Source: Enterococcus florum (GTDB lineage: Bacteria > Bacillota > Bacilli > Lactobacillales > Enterococcaceae). From it: a stretch of 64,000 bases of DNA. Below are positions 19,563 to 27,833 of the stretch, piece by piece. The notes under the pieces are model-generated. The model saw only the letters and a program-made list of their open reading frames with translations, was not told where the DNA came from and searched no databases. Made by a program: the position numbers and the translations under genes. The stretch is from assembly GCF_004309355.1 (NCBI RefSeq), contig NZ_BJCC01000006.1, positions 62,001 to 126,000 of the forward strand, read 5' to 3'. The first letter of the stretch is position 1; the number at the start of each line of letters is the position of its first letter.

Positions 19563-20639
19563 TTGCATAGATGTCCAAATTGTGGTTTTGAGTTGGAAGA
19601 TAAGATTTTTGCAGCTTCCAATGAACATCCTGTCTCATTTAAAAAAAGAGAGACAGATGTATTGACTTACTTAGAACAGACAGCGAGCGAAAGCGAATGG
19701 CTCGAATTGAGTCGGATGCCGGCAGGTTTTGTTGAAGATCCCTCCCATTCTAAAGACTCTCCGATAAAGATAGACACTGACAGATTTGCCGATGAGTTTG
19801 AGATCAACCCTGTATTAGCCAGATACATTCAGGAACATAAAGAAGCTGAGAAAGTTGCACAAAAACTGGCGCATGAAGATACAAAGAATGACTTGTTTTC
19901 AAGAAAGGCTCCGGAAATACAAAATCAACCTGTCAAACAGACGACGAAAAAAAGGCGCCGAAAGAAATCTTTGATTGTATTATGTATGGCTGTGTTATTA
20001 CTTGGCGGATCAGGGTATTACGTCTACCAAGCGAAAGAGGCTGAGGCCCAACGGATCGCTGCTTTAGAAAAGGACAATAAAGCTTGTGATCAGGTTGAGA
20101 AGAAGATCAAGCAATTCTATTTGGATCAAGATCAGACGTACGTCGATCCAGAAATGGTTTGGCAAGATCGAGAAGCATTAGAAAAAGAGTTAAAACAAGT
20201 AAAGGACACGAAGCGTTATGATCAGTTAAAAGCTTCCTATGACCGATTAGTTGAAAAGACTGAGCAATTGAAGGAAGTCAACTTCCTATTTACTCATCGA
20301 GCAATTCAGGGAGACGAGCTTTCATCTGAAATGACACTAAAAAGAGACATGCCTGTTAATCTGACGGTTGATACAGGAGATGAAGCGTTTGATCAACTTT
20401 TAAACGAGGCTGTTCGTCAAGCCAAAGAACAATATCGTCAGTTGGACGAGGCAAAACAAAAAACAGCATTGCTTTATCAAGGGGAAAAAGTCAACGCAAG
20501 AGTGACACGTGAACAATATGATCAAGCAGCAGCAGCAGTCAAGGAAGTCAAAAATCAGCAGCTTGTGAAGGTACAAAAACAACAGCTGGCTGCTGTCGAT
20601 CAGTTTTTAACCGAGACGGAAGAATACACGATAGAGTGA
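19563..20639 (+). CDS. Zinc-ribbon, single-pass membrane protein; possible MapZ-like division protein
   Basis: 358 residues. An N-terminal zinc ribbon begins CPNCGFELEDK, but no second CxxC pair is obvious. A charged cytoplasmic region (about 10-135) ends in the basic stop KKRRRKK, then one membrane helix (about 139-158), then a mostly helical extracellular domain with Gln- and Lys-rich coiled-coil stretches. The layout (cytoplasmic N-terminus, single helix, extracellular helical bundle with FTHRAIQGDELSSEM) resembles the first extracellular domain of the division-site protein MapZ; this is recognition from memory. The start is TTG with AAAGGAGTCGATTAAA ahead. It stands between rpoD and cvfB with its own terminator. 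Confidence 0.6.
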   Translation: MHRCPNCGFELEDKIFAASNEHPVSFKKRETDVLTYLEQTASESEWLELSRMPAGFVEDPSHSKDSPIKIDTDRFADEFEINPVLARYIQEHKEAEKVAQKLAHEDTKNDLFSRKAPEIQNQPVKQTTKKRRRKKSLIVLCMAVLLLGGSGYYVYQAKEAEAQRIAALEKDNKACDQVEKKIKQFYLDQDQTYVDPEMVWQDREALEKELKQVKDTKRYDQLKASYDRLVEKTEQLKEVNFLFTHRAIQGDELSSEMTLKRDMPVNLTVDTGDEAFDQLLNEAVRQAKEQYRQLDEAKQKTALLYQGEKVNARVTREQYDQAAAAVKEVKNQQLVKVQKQQLAAVDQFLTETEEYTIE

Positions 20640-20644
20640 TCGAT

Positions 20645-20672
20645 AGCCAGGGCGGTCGACCCTGGCTTTTTT
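20645..20672 (+). terminator. Intrinsic terminator
   Basis: AGCCAGGG-N7-CCCTGGCT with a T run, six bases after the preceding stop. Confidence 0.93.
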
Positions 20673-20687
20673 AAAGGAGAGAAGAAA

Positions 20688-21542
20688 ATGGACGAATTAT
20701 TAGGACAAGTTTTTACAGCACTTGTCATGGATGAAAATGAGACACATTACTTTGTGCAGAAAAATGGGGTGACCTTTCGTCTATCCAAAGAAAAAGAGTT
20801 GGCGATTGGAGAGATGGTCGAAGGATTCGGCTATGTTAACCAAAAAAAAGAAGCGGTGTTTACTTTAGAAATTCCTCAAGTTCGCGTAGGCCATTTTGCC
20901 TTTGGTGAGGTAACTGACGTTCGACGAGATTTAGGTGCATTTGTCGATATCGGTCTTCCTGACAAGGATATGGTGGTTTCTCTCGATGAAATGCCGACGA
21001 TGAAAGAGCTTTGGCCCAAAAAGGGTGATCGATTGATGATCAGCATTCGTGTGGATGAAAAGGATCGCATGTGGGGAACTTTAGCAGACGAGACATTGTT
21101 TCATTCGTTAAGCCGCAAAGGCAGTGCTGAAATGCAGAATGAAAACAAAAAAGGAACGATTTACCGTTTGAAGGTAGCTGGCAGTTTCTTGATCACGGAA
21201 GACTTGTATCTCGGATTTGTCCATCCTTCTGAACGGTATGTAGAACCTCGATTGGGTGAGGTAGTCGAGGCTAGAGTGATCGGAGTGAGACCAGATGGTG
21301 TGTTGAACATGTCTCTCAAACCACGATCCCATGAAATGATCAATGATGATGCTGCTATGATTTTAACGATGCTTGAACGAAACAGTGAACACAAACTACC
21401 TTATTGGGACAAGTCCTCTCCCGAAGAGATCAAACAATTCTTTGGCATCAGTAAAGGACAGTTTAAACGAGCAATCGGTCATTTATTGAAGGAAAAACGG
21501 ATTGTCCAAGAGAATGGATCGATACGATTGAAAACTAATTGA
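20688..21542 (+). CDS. cvfB: S1-domain RNA-binding protein CvfB
   Basis: 284 residues of the CvfB (YitL) family: S1-like modules with GEVTDVRRDLGAFVDIGL near residues 72-90 and a second around 150-215 (VVEARVIGVRPDGVLNMSL), and a C-terminal winged helix (about 220-284) with FGISKGQFKRAIGHLLK. In Staphylococcus CvfB affects virulence gene expression and binds RNA. AAAGGAGAGAAGAAA precedes the ATG. It is a single gene between two terminator or promoter regions. Confidence 0.9.
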   Translation: MDELLGQVFTALVMDENETHYFVQKNGVTFRLSKEKELAIGEMVEGFGYVNQKKEAVFTLEIPQVRVGHFAFGEVTDVRRDLGAFVDIGLPDKDMVVSLDEMPTMKELWPKKGDRLMISIRVDEKDRMWGTLADETLFHSLSRKGSAEMQNENKKGTIYRLKVAGSFLITEDLYLGFVHPSERYVEPRLGEVVEARVIGVRPDGVLNMSLKPRSHEMINDDAAMILTMLERNSEHKLPYWDKSSPEEIKQFFGISKGQFKRAIGHLLKEKRIVQENGSIRLKTN

Positions 21543-21570
21543 GAATGACTTGCGAAAACTTCTTGAATAA

Positions 21571-21584
21571 ATTATAATTATTCT
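21571..21584. promoter_or_regulatory. Fur-type box 1
   Basis: ATTATAATTATTCT, the first of two identical 14-base copies before fur. Read with its flanks as TTATAAT-T-ATTCTCA it matches the 7-1-7 Fur pattern TGATAAT-N-ATTATCA at 12 of 14 positions. Confidence 0.65.
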
Positions 21585-21613
21585 CATGAAATAAGTTCGT
21601 TTTTGATTCTTAC

Positions 21614-21627
21614 ATTATAATTATTCT
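21614..21627. promoter_or_regulatory. Fur-type box 2
   Basis: The second exact copy of ATTATAATTATTCT, 43 bases after the first and 21 bases before the fur start. It also resembles the Per box TTATAATTATTATAA (14 of 15). Confidence 0.65.
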
Positions 21628-21648
21628 AAACAGCGGGAGGATTTTTTG

Positions 21649-22101
21649 ATGAATGCAGCACTAGCGTTACAAAAAACCAAGAAACAATTACATGACTCAG
21701 GATTCAAGCTGACACCGCAACGTGAGGCGACTTTATTGGTGCTGCTGGAAAACGAAAAAGATCATCTTTCTGCTGAAGAAATCTATTTTTTAGTCAAAAA
21801 GAAAAGTCCTGAGATTGGATTAGCGACTGTTTACCGTACGCTGGAGATTCTTACTGATCTGCACATCGTAGATAAAGTCAGTTTTGATGATGGCTTGGCT
21901 CGATACGATTTGCGTAAAGAAGGAGCAGAACATTTTCACCATCACCTGTTGTGTTTAGAGTGCGGCAATATTGAAGAGATCGAAGAGGACCTGCTAGGCG
22001 GTGTGGAAGAGATCGTCGAATCACGGTATCACTTTCAAGTAAAGGATCATCGTTTGACCTTCCATGGTATTTGTTTGGCTTGCCAGCAAAAGGCCGAATA
22101 A
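21649..22101 (+). CDS. fur: Ferric uptake regulator Fur
   Basis: 150 residues. The winged helix is N-terminal (LTPQREATLLVLLENEKDHLSAEEIY and IGLATVYRTLE); the metal-binding and dimerisation domain has HFHHHLLCLECG and HGICLACQQ with two CxxC pairs for structural zinc. Sequence features resemble Bacillus Fur (RYDLRKEGA, FHHHL, DHRLTFHGIC) more than PerR or Zur. It represses iron-acquisition genes when iron is plentiful. The ATG at 21649 follows GCGGGAGG; the preceding TTG is not needed. Two Fur-type boxes upstream suggest self-regulation. The next gene is xerD, as in Bacillus order. Confidence 0.92.
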   Translation: MNAALALQKTKKQLHDSGFKLTPQREATLLVLLENEKDHLSAEEIYFLVKKKSPEIGLATVYRTLEILTDLHIVDKVSFDDGLARYDLRKEGAEHFHHHLLCLECGNIEEIEEDLLGGVEEIVESRYHFQVKDHRLTFHGICLACQQKAE

Positions 22102-22147
22102 ATAGTTTTTTAAAAACGATCAGGATAGCTTGTGATCGATTGGTGAA

Positions 22148-22195
22148 GTCCCTTGAAAAGATAGTGAGATTGACTATCCAATCAAGGGACTTTTT
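22148..22195 (+). terminator. Intrinsic terminator after fur
   Basis: Outer stem GTCCCTTGA/TCAAGGGAC and inner stem GATAGT/ACTATC, then five T. Confidence 0.88.
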
Positions 22196-22223
22196 GGTAT
22201 GATAAGGCGAAAGTGGTGAAGAG

Positions 22224-23114
22224 ATGGAGGAACAAATCAGCGAATACCTGCATTATTTAACGATTGAGCGCGGGTTATCCGTGAACACACGAATCAGTTA
22301 TGAACGCGATTTGAATCAATACCTTTCTTTTTTGAAAGAAAATAATTTGAAAAACTGGCAGGAAGTTGATCGGTATTTGGTTATCGCCTTTTTGACTAAG
22401 TTAACTGAAGACGGCAAGGCTGCAACGACGATTACTCGAATGATCTCCAGTTTGCGCCGTTTCCACCAATTTTTAAGACAAGAGCGATTTACGGATCACG
22501 ACCCCATGCAGCACATCGATAGTCCAAAAAAGGCCCAGAAATTACCGCAGACGCTTTCGTTGACAGAAGTTGAAGCATTGATTGCCACACCGGATACTAG
22601 TACAACACTAGGAATCAGGGACCGAGCGATTTTAGAGGTGATGTATGCGACTGGTCTTCGAGTCAGTGAATTGATTGGTTTAAAATTAGGAGACATCCAT
22701 TTAGAGATGGGACTTTTGCAAACACTTGGCAAAGGAGAGAAAGAACGAATCGTTCCATTAGGCGATTATGCGATTCACTGGCTGCAGCGTTATCTTTCCG
22801 AAGCACGGCCTTTGTTGACTGCAAAAACTCCTCGCGAAACACATCTCTTTGTCAACAATCATGGTCGGGGCCTTTCGAGGCAAGGAATTTGGAAAAATCT
22901 AAAACAAATCGTGTTGAAGGCCGGCATCAAAAAGGATGTTACCCCCCATACCTTGCGACACAGTTTTGCGACGCATTTACTTGAAAACGGGGCTGATTTG
23001 CGGACGGTTCAAGAACTTCTGGGGCATGCTGATATATCAACGACACAGATCTACACTCATATTACAAAACGACGAATGACCGACGTGTACAAAGAATTTT
23101 TCCCGAGAGCTTGA
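22224..23114 (+). CDS. xerD: Site-specific tyrosine recombinase XerD
   Basis: 296 residues. The N-terminal SAM-like core-binding domain covers about 1-85; the catalytic domain has Arg in TGLRVSELIG, Lys in GKGEKER, HTLRHSFATHLL, LLGHADISTTQ and the nucleophile Tyr in IYTHI. With XerC (55.7 kb) it resolves chromosome dimers at dif. The gene order fur-xerD-ribT-scpA-scpB-rluB supports XerD rather than XerC. AGTGGTG precedes the ATG. Confidence 0.94.
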   Translation: MEEQISEYLHYLTIERGLSVNTRISYERDLNQYLSFLKENNLKNWQEVDRYLVIAFLTKLTEDGKAATTITRMISSLRRFHQFLRQERFTDHDPMQHIDSPKKAQKLPQTLSLTEVEALIATPDTSTTLGIRDRAILEVMYATGLRVSELIGLKLGDIHLEMGLLQTLGKGEKERIVPLGDYAIHWLQRYLSEARPLLTAKTPRETHLFVNNHGRGLSRQGIWKNLKQIVLKAGIKKDVTPHTLRHSFATHLLENGADLRTVQELLGHADISTTQIYTHITKRRMTDVYKEFFPRA

Positions 23115-23129
23115 TTGGAGGAGTTAGCG

Positions 23130-23501
23130 ATGATTACTCTTTATAGAAAAAACCAACGGAAAATTGCCATGGGACTTTTAAGTTTTCATAAAAACCTTCA
23201 CGAACACCGCCATCTTTTGAAAGAGATCGACACCTATGAAGAAGATGAAAAGTATCAGTTGTATTGTTTTTACTGTGACGGATCTTCTAAAAATGTACAG
23301 GGCTTGATTGGAATCAGTCTCGATGATGCACAAGAACTAGTGCTGCACGATATTTGTTTAAACCCTTCCTATCGAGGCGAAAGATTAGGCTATGAGATGA
23401 TGGATCAATTGCAGCAGGCACATCCAGATCATCGAATCATTGGAACCAGAGCAACAGCTGCATTTTTGGATAAGTGGAAAAGGAGCAGGGGAATAGAATA
23501 A
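23130..23501 (+). CDS. ribT: GNAT-type protein RibT
   Basis: About 123 residues. The C-terminal half has a GNAT-like acetyl-CoA region (LHDICLNPSYRGERLGYEMMDQL, split here at L and G). It matches RibT, a small protein of unclear function that in Bacillus lies by the riboflavin operon and next to scpA. The ATG at 23130 follows GGAGGAG and is preferred over TTG at 23115. The stop abuts the scpA start at 23502, so translation is likely coupled. There is no riboflavin biosynthesis operon in the window, although a RibU-type transporter lies 2.4 kb downstream. Confidence 0.8.
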   Translation: MITLYRKNQRKIAMGLLSFHKNLHEHRHLLKEIDTYEEDEKYQLYCFYCDGSSKNVQGLIGISLDDAQELVLHDICLNPSYRGERLGYEMMDQLQQAHPDHRIIGTRATAAFLDKWKRSRGIE

Positions 23502-24248
23502 ATGGAAGCAATCAATTTGAAATTAGATGTCTTTGAAGGTCCGCTGGATCTTCTTTTACATTTGATCCAGCAATTAGAGATCGATATTTACGATATCCCG
23601 ATTGCGAAAGTAACTGAGCAGTACATGGACTTTATCCACGCAATGAAAACTTTGGAACTCGAGGTAGCTGGAGAGTATTTAGTCATGGCCGCAACACTGA
23701 TGTCGATCAAGAGCCAGATGCTTCTGCCGAAACCCGAACTGGTATATGATTATGAGGAGGAAGAAGGCGAAGACCCACGAGATGCCTTAGTCCAACAGTT
23801 ATTGGAGTATCGCAAATACAAATATGCCGCTTCTCTTTTGTCTGAGAAAGAAGCAGAGCGTAGTTTGTACTTTACAAAAGAACCGATGAATTTAGCTGAA
23901 TATGAAGAAAAGCTGCCTCCACTGCCAGCTAATCAGGTTAACACGATCGATTTATTTTTAGCTTTACATGATGTGCTGCAACGGCAGAAAAAGAGTCAGC
24001 CGATTGAAACGACCGTCGCAGGTGAAACAGTATCGATCGAAGACAAGGTCGCCGAATTAAATTTACAATTGGATCGATTATCTGCTGGAGAAGGCATTTC
24101 TTTGGATAGTCTGTTTACGCAGTACACGAAAGAGGAATTGATAACTACATTTATGGCCCTGCTGGAGTTGATGAAAAAAGGGGCGGCAGTGGTCCAACAA
24201 GAAGAAACATATGCCCCTATTGTTATATTTAAGGGAGCACTGATATGA
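23502..24248 (+). CDS. scpA: Segregation and condensation protein A (ScpA)
   Basis: 248 residues, the kleisin subunit of the Smc-ScpAB condensin. The N-terminal domain begins LKLDVFEGPLDLLLHLI and includes EYLVMAATLMSIKSQMLLP, both family hallmarks; the middle is acidic and the C-terminal winged helix binds Smc. The start follows the ribT stop directly. The stop TGA overlaps the scpB ATG by four bases (ATGA), indicating translational coupling in a ribT-scpA-scpB-rluB operon. Confidence 0.96.
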   Translation: MEAINLKLDVFEGPLDLLLHLIQQLEIDIYDIPIAKVTEQYMDFIHAMKTLELEVAGEYLVMAATLMSIKSQMLLPKPELVYDYEEEEGEDPRDALVQQLLEYRKYKYAASLLSEKEAERSLYFTKEPMNLAEYEEKLPPLPANQVNTIDLFLALHDVLQRQKKSQPIETTVAGETVSIEDKVAELNLQLDRLSAGEGISLDSLFTQYTKEELITTFMALLELMKKGAAVVQQEETYAPIVIFKGALI

Positions 24249-24826
24249 GTTTAATGAGTCAAATCGAAGCATTGCTTTTCGTGGTAGGAGAAGAAGGGAT
24301 CGAGCTGGAGGAACTGTCCTTTGCGATCCAGCGATCAACTGCAGAGATCTATCATGAAATGGCGAATCTAAAAGAAAAATATACCGTGGATGAGGCTTCA
24401 GCGCTGACGATCTTAGAGGTTGGCAATCATTTTGTGCTGACGACCAAAAAAAAATATGCACCTTTACTAAAAGAATTCGCTCGTTCCCCTTTGGCCAATC
24501 GGCTGAGCCAGGCGGCACTTGAAACGTTGTCGATCATTGCTTATAAACAACCAATCACGCGCGGAGAAGTCGATGAATTAAGAGGTGTCCAGTCTAGCGG
24601 AGCAGTTCAAACCCTGGTCTCTAGACAGCTGATTGAAGAAAAAGGACGCGTGGAAGGTCCGGGACGAGCTATTTTGTATGGCACGACAACGTATTTTATG
24701 GATTATTTTGGATTAAGGGATTTAAACGAATTACCAGATGTTCAACAGATGGAAGAAGATTTGGCCGAAGACGAGGAACAACTGGATCTTTTTTACGACC
24801 GATTCAAGGAAGAGGATGACATTTAA
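24245..24826 (+). CDS. scpB: Segregation and condensation protein B (ScpB)
   Basis: 193 residues with two winged-helix domains: an N-terminal one (MSQIEALLFVVGEEG) and a second with QAALETLSIIAYKQPITRGE, both diagnostic. The C-terminus is acidic. It binds ScpA as a dimer and regulates Smc. It overlaps scpA by four bases and rluB by one (TAATG). Confidence 0.96.
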   Translation: MSLMSQIEALLFVVGEEGIELEELSFAIQRSTAEIYHEMANLKEKYTVDEASALTILEVGNHFVLTTKKKYAPLLKEFARSPLANRLSQAALETLSIIAYKQPITRGEVDELRGVQSSGAVQTLVSRQLIEEKGRVEGPGRAILYGTTTYFMDYFGLRDLNELPDVQQMEEDLAEDEEQLDLFYDRFKEEDDI

Positions 24827-25542
24827 TGGAAAGACTGCAAAAGGTGATTGCCCACGCTGGAATTGCTTCAAGAAGAAAAGCTGAAACACTGATTACGGAA
24901 GGCCGTGTAAAAGTCAATGGTGAGGCAATACGAGAGTTAGGGACAAAGGTCAGCAAAAAGGATGTTGTCGAAGTAGACGGTCTGCCAATTTTTCAAGAGG
25001 AGCCTGTCTATTACTTGTTTTATAAACCGCGCGGCGTCATTTCTGCCGTTACCGATGATAAAAATCGAAAAGTAGTCACTGATTACTTTCCAGGAGTTTC
25101 AGAAAGAATCTATCCTGTAGGTCGTCTTGACTATGATACTTCAGGCATTTTACTGCTGACGAATGATGGAGATTTTTCTCAGCGTTTGGCTCATCCTAAG
25201 CATCAGGTGGACAAAGTATATGTAGCAAAGGTAAAAGGCTTAGCGGACAAAAAGAATTTGTATCCATTAACAAAGGGAATCATGCTCGACGGCAAAAAAA
25301 CCGCTCCAGCTCGTTATGATATCTTATCAACGGACAAGAAAACAGAGACGAGTATCGTACAGTTGACTATTCATGAAGGAAGAAATCATCAGGTCAAGAA
25401 TATGTTGAAAGCAGTCGGACTGCCTGTTCAGAAATTGAAAAGAGAGACTTATGGTGATTTGACGCTTCAAGGCCTGCGCCCAGGAGAGTATCGCAGTTTA
25501 AATTCCCGTGAAATCAACAGTTTGTTGCATCAAGCAAAATAA
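24826..25542 (+). CDS. rluB: Ribosomal large-subunit pseudouridine synthase RluB
   Basis: 238 residues. An S4 RNA-binding domain covers about 1-60 (LQKVIAHAGIASRRKAETLI); the RsuA-type catalytic domain has the active-site Asp in GRLDYDTSGILLLTND and the motif HEGRNHQVKNMLKAVG. RluB makes a pseudouridine in 23S rRNA near the peptidyl-transferase centre. It is the last gene of the ribT-scpA-scpB unit and starts in the scpB stop codon. Confidence 0.93.
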   Translation: MERLQKVIAHAGIASRRKAETLITEGRVKVNGEAIRELGTKVSKKDVVEVDGLPIFQEEPVYYLFYKPRGVISAVTDDKNRKVVTDYFPGVSERIYPVGRLDYDTSGILLLTNDGDFSQRLAHPKHQVDKVYVAKVKGLADKKNLYPLTKGIMLDGKKTAPARYDILSTDKKTETSIVQLTIHEGRNHQVKNMLKAVGLPVQKLKRETYGDLTLQGLRPGEYRSLNSREINSLLHQAK

Positions 25543-25609
25543 GTAGGTGCAGTTACTTGTTTTTTGATAGTAAACTTGTTATAGTTTTTATAGATAAAAA
25601 AATAATTTA

Positions 25610-25728
25610 AGGTTCGTCTTCAGGGGCAGGGTGAAAATCCCGACCGGTGGTGATAGTCCACGAACTGCGCAAGCAGCTGACTCGGTGTGATTCCGAGACC
25701 GACAGTACAGTCTGGATAAAGAAGATAG
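25610..25728 (+). ncRNA. FMN riboswitch (RFN element)
   Basis: Conserved RFN blocks appear in order: GGTTCGTCTTCAGGGGCAGG, GTGAAATTCCC-like GTGAAAATCCCGACCGG, TGGTGATAGTCCACGA, then GACTCGGTGTGATTCCGAGACCGACAG as split stem arms, and GTCTGGATAAAGAAGA at the end. When FMN binds, the following terminator should form and shut off the RibU gene. Confidence 0.97.
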
Positions 25729-25756
25729 GCTTATTTGAGTACGCATGTATTTAAGT

Positions 25757-25791
25757 AACTCTATGCTCTTTATGAAGCATAGAGTTTTTTT
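25757..25791 (+). terminator. Riboswitch-controlled terminator
   Basis: AACTCTATGCT-N8-AGCATAGAGTT with a T run: an 11-bp stem just after the RFN aptamer, as expected for transcriptional attenuation. Confidence 0.92.
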
Positions 25792-25930
25792 GCGATTTTG
25801 AGTGCAGATGGAAGATTTTTAAATCAATGATCGGTCAAAGCCGAACGAATAGAAAATCCAGCATTTCGCAACACATCATAGCCGCTTGAATAATCCTGTG
25901 AAGATGATTCCGAATAGGAGGATTTTCTTA

Positions 25931-26527
25931 ATGAAGAACTTGAAATTACAAAAAATGACAGCTGTGGCTGTCGCAGCAGCTATGGGCTTGATCTTGCAGT
26001 TTATTGCGTTTCCGATCTTGCCGATGTTTCCTTTTTTGACCTTAGACTTTAGTGATATCCCTGTATTGATCAACATGTTCGTTTTTGGTCCATTTGTCGG
26101 GTTGGCAACGGCGTTTATGCGTTCACTGCTTCACTTGACGATGACGGGATTTTCATTGGATCACCTCATTGGAGATGCAGCCAGCTTTTTAGCTACTAGC
26201 ATGTTCACTTTACCAATGTTTTACTTGTTTAGAAAAGACAATATGAAGAAAAAAGTAGTTGGCAGTGCATTGGGAATCCTAGCGATGACACTCTTTATGA
26301 GTGTTGCGAATTATTTCGTAATCACCCCGTTGTACTTAAAGGCATTTGGACTGTCCGCAGGGCAAATGCTGGGAATGGGGTTAGGAAGGTATGTCTTAAT
26401 CGGTATCGTTCCTTTTAACATCCTTAAAGGAGTAACAGTAAGTGCCGTTTTCCTTGTACTGCATGCCAAATTGCTCCCTTGGCTGAGCAAGAAGAGTTTG
26501 GTGAAACATAGCCATTCCTCGATTTAA
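25931..26527 (+). CDS. ribU: Riboflavin ECF transporter S component RibU
   Basis: 198 residues with about six membrane segments, of the ECF-type S components that capture riboflavin and work with the shared energising module (encoded elsewhere). It begins KLQKMTAVAVAAAMGLIL and contains FPFLTLDFSDIPVLINMFVF (shown to 20 residues), a feature of RibU. The FMN riboswitch upstream gives strong support. The ATG at 25931 follows AGGAGG; an in-frame ATG at 25886 is not supported by a ribosome binding site. Confidence 0.95.
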   Translation: MKNLKLQKMTAVAVAAAMGLILQFIAFPILPMFPFLTLDFSDIPVLINMFVFGPFVGLATAFMRSLLHLTMTGFSLDHLIGDAASFLATSMFTLPMFYLFRKDNMKKKVVGSALGILAMTLFMSVANYFVITPLYLKAFGLSAGQMLGMGLGRYVLIGIVPFNILKGVTVSAVFLVLHAKLLPWLSKKSLVKHSHSSI

Positions 26528-26530
26528 CTC

Positions 26531-26594
26531 AAAAAAGGTGGATTATTTTTCCTGATCGAAAAACTTCAGGAAAAACAGTCCGCCTTTTTTTCTT
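26531..26594. terminator. Bidirectional terminator between ribU and ferredoxin
   Basis: Nested stems AAAAAGGTGGA/TCCGCCTTTTT and TTTTTCCTGA/TCAGGAAAAA, with T runs on both strands, between two convergent genes. Confidence 0.88.
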
Positions 26595-26603
26595 TTGCAT
26601 ATG

Positions 26604-26819
26604 TTATAGTGAATCGTGTAAAAGAATTGCACGAGTGGGGCATCGACGTGTAGCCGCAAGAACGTGCTCTTCTTCAGAGACTGGAACAAACTCCTGCATG
26701 GCTTTTGCTTCTCCAACGAATACAACAATCCCCTCATCGGTATAGTCAAAAAAACTGGGAGCGATTGTTTGGCACAACCCACATGCAATACATTGTTCTG
26801 GTAGAATTTCACATTTCAC
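26604..26819 (-). CDS. fer: Ferredoxin, single [4Fe-4S] type
   Basis: 71 residues. Cys10, Cys13 and Cys16 (CIACGLC) and Cys60-Pro61 give a single-cluster pattern as in Bacillus Fer. It carries electrons in the cytoplasm; the partner is unknown. It is divergent from the ypbB-like gene, with AGAAGGTGATTTTG upstream of its ATG on the minus strand. The fer-ypbB-recS-LysM arrangement matches Bacillus. Confidence 0.9.
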   Translation of the reverse strand: MKCEILPEQCIACGLCQTIAPSFFDYTDEGIVVFVGEAKAMQEFVPVSEEEHVLAATRRCPTRAILLHDSL

Positions 26820-26846
26820 AAAATCACCTTCTAGGAGAATTTTAGC

Positions 26847-27833
26847 ATGACATTATTTATTCTATCGTTATTTCATACAGGACACAAGTTGAGAATCTCT
26901 ACACTATATCATCTACTTGTCGGAAAAAGAACCAGCTCGGTGCAGCTGCATGGTTTCTTTTTCCAGAATCTTGGGTATTTTGGAGCCCTTCCAGAACTTA
27001 CTGAGACTCAGTTTTATTCAGTCATCCAAAGATTGAACAAAGCTGGATTGATTCTTGAGACAGACGGATTTGGACAACTTACGACTAAAGGAAAGAATTA
27101 TCTCGAGGAAGGAGAACGGCCTTCATTAGAGTGGATCAACGGGTTGCGTTTCGGGCGTGGGCGAGCGGCTTGCTGGCAAATGACATTATTGGCACTCCAG
27201 GTGGTCAGTCATCTTTCTTATCACGAAAAAAACTATTTGCCGATTGAATCTCGTCCGTTTTATTTAAACCATGTAAAAAACTGGCTGGCGAACTCTTCCT
27301 CCGCTCTTTTTCGTGAGTTGATCGAGGAGTTGGAGCATCTTTTAGCCAAATTGCCTCAGGAACAGTCTGATTTTTTAGCAAATCAATTTAGTGGAAAGGA
27401 TTTAGATGGGCGTGTGCCTTTTCAAATAATTCCTGAGAAGTGGCAGGATTCCCCTTGGCGAGAATTATATAGTAAAAATGCAGTTGATCGATTTTTGAGT
27501 GAGATACCGCACCAACCGAACTTATTTCGGTTGCTAAAGCCTTTAGATCAAGTGAATTATAATCAAAGCATGTTGAGAACCCAAGATTTATTTTTAGCGG
27601 GCAACACCTTTGAACAAATCATGGAAAAAAGAAAGCTGAAAGAGGGGACGATCAATGATCATTTGATTGAATGGGCCTTATTAGACGAGAAGTTCCCTTT
27701 CGATCGATTTGAACTGATCTTTTTTTCGGGTGAAACACAGGTAGTTCAACTGTCGCATAAAGCGCATGCTGAACTACCCTACGTTGTATTTCGTCTTTCT
27801 CAAATCCATTCGTTGAAGGAGCTGCGCAAATGA
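26847..27833 (+). CDS. YpbB-family helix-turn-helix protein
   Basis: 328 residues. The C-terminal part (about 245-325) has the helix-turn-helix_40 pattern (TQDLFLAGNTFEQIMEKRKL, then TINDHLIEWAL) seen in YpbB and some RecQ C-termini. The N-terminal two thirds is not recognised. The stop overlaps the recQ ATG by four bases. In Bacillus ypbB lies next to recS in the same way, so the protein probably works with the helicase; the HTH domain may supply the DNA-binding part this RecQ lacks. That is inference. Confidence 0.8.
   Translation: MTLFILSLFHTGHKLRISTLYHLLVGKRTSSVQLHGFFFQNLGYFGALPELTETQFYSVIQRLNKAGLILETDGFGQLTTKGKNYLEEGERPSLEWINGLRFGRGRAACWQMTLLALQVVSHLSYHEKNYLPIESRPFYLNHVKNWLANSSSALFRELIEELEHLLAKLPQEQSDFLANQFSGKDLDGRVPFQIIPEKWQDSPWRELYSKNAVDRFLSEIPHQPNLFRLLKPLDQVNYNQSMLRTQDLFLAGNTFEQIMEKRKLKEGTINDHLIEWALLDEKFPFDRFELIFFSGETQVVQLSHKAHAELPYVVFRLSQIHSLKELRK

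Larger units (their letters stand above)
25543..25930 (+). other. Riboswitch-containing leader of ribU
   Basis: This 388-base gap holds the FMN riboswitch, its terminator at 25757-25791 and about 140 bases before the ribU start in which I see nothing else identifiable. Confidence 0.75.

Noticed and set aside
22224-23114. Possibility that the two tyrosine recombinases mark an integrated mobile element
   Set aside because: Both have housekeeping neighbours (fur-xerD-ribT and xerC-hslVU-codY), normal XerC/XerD motifs, and no attachment repeats or phage genes nearby.
24078-24518. 146-codon minus-strand open frame over the scpA-scpB junction
   Set aside because: It overlaps two clear coupled genes and has no ribosome binding site.
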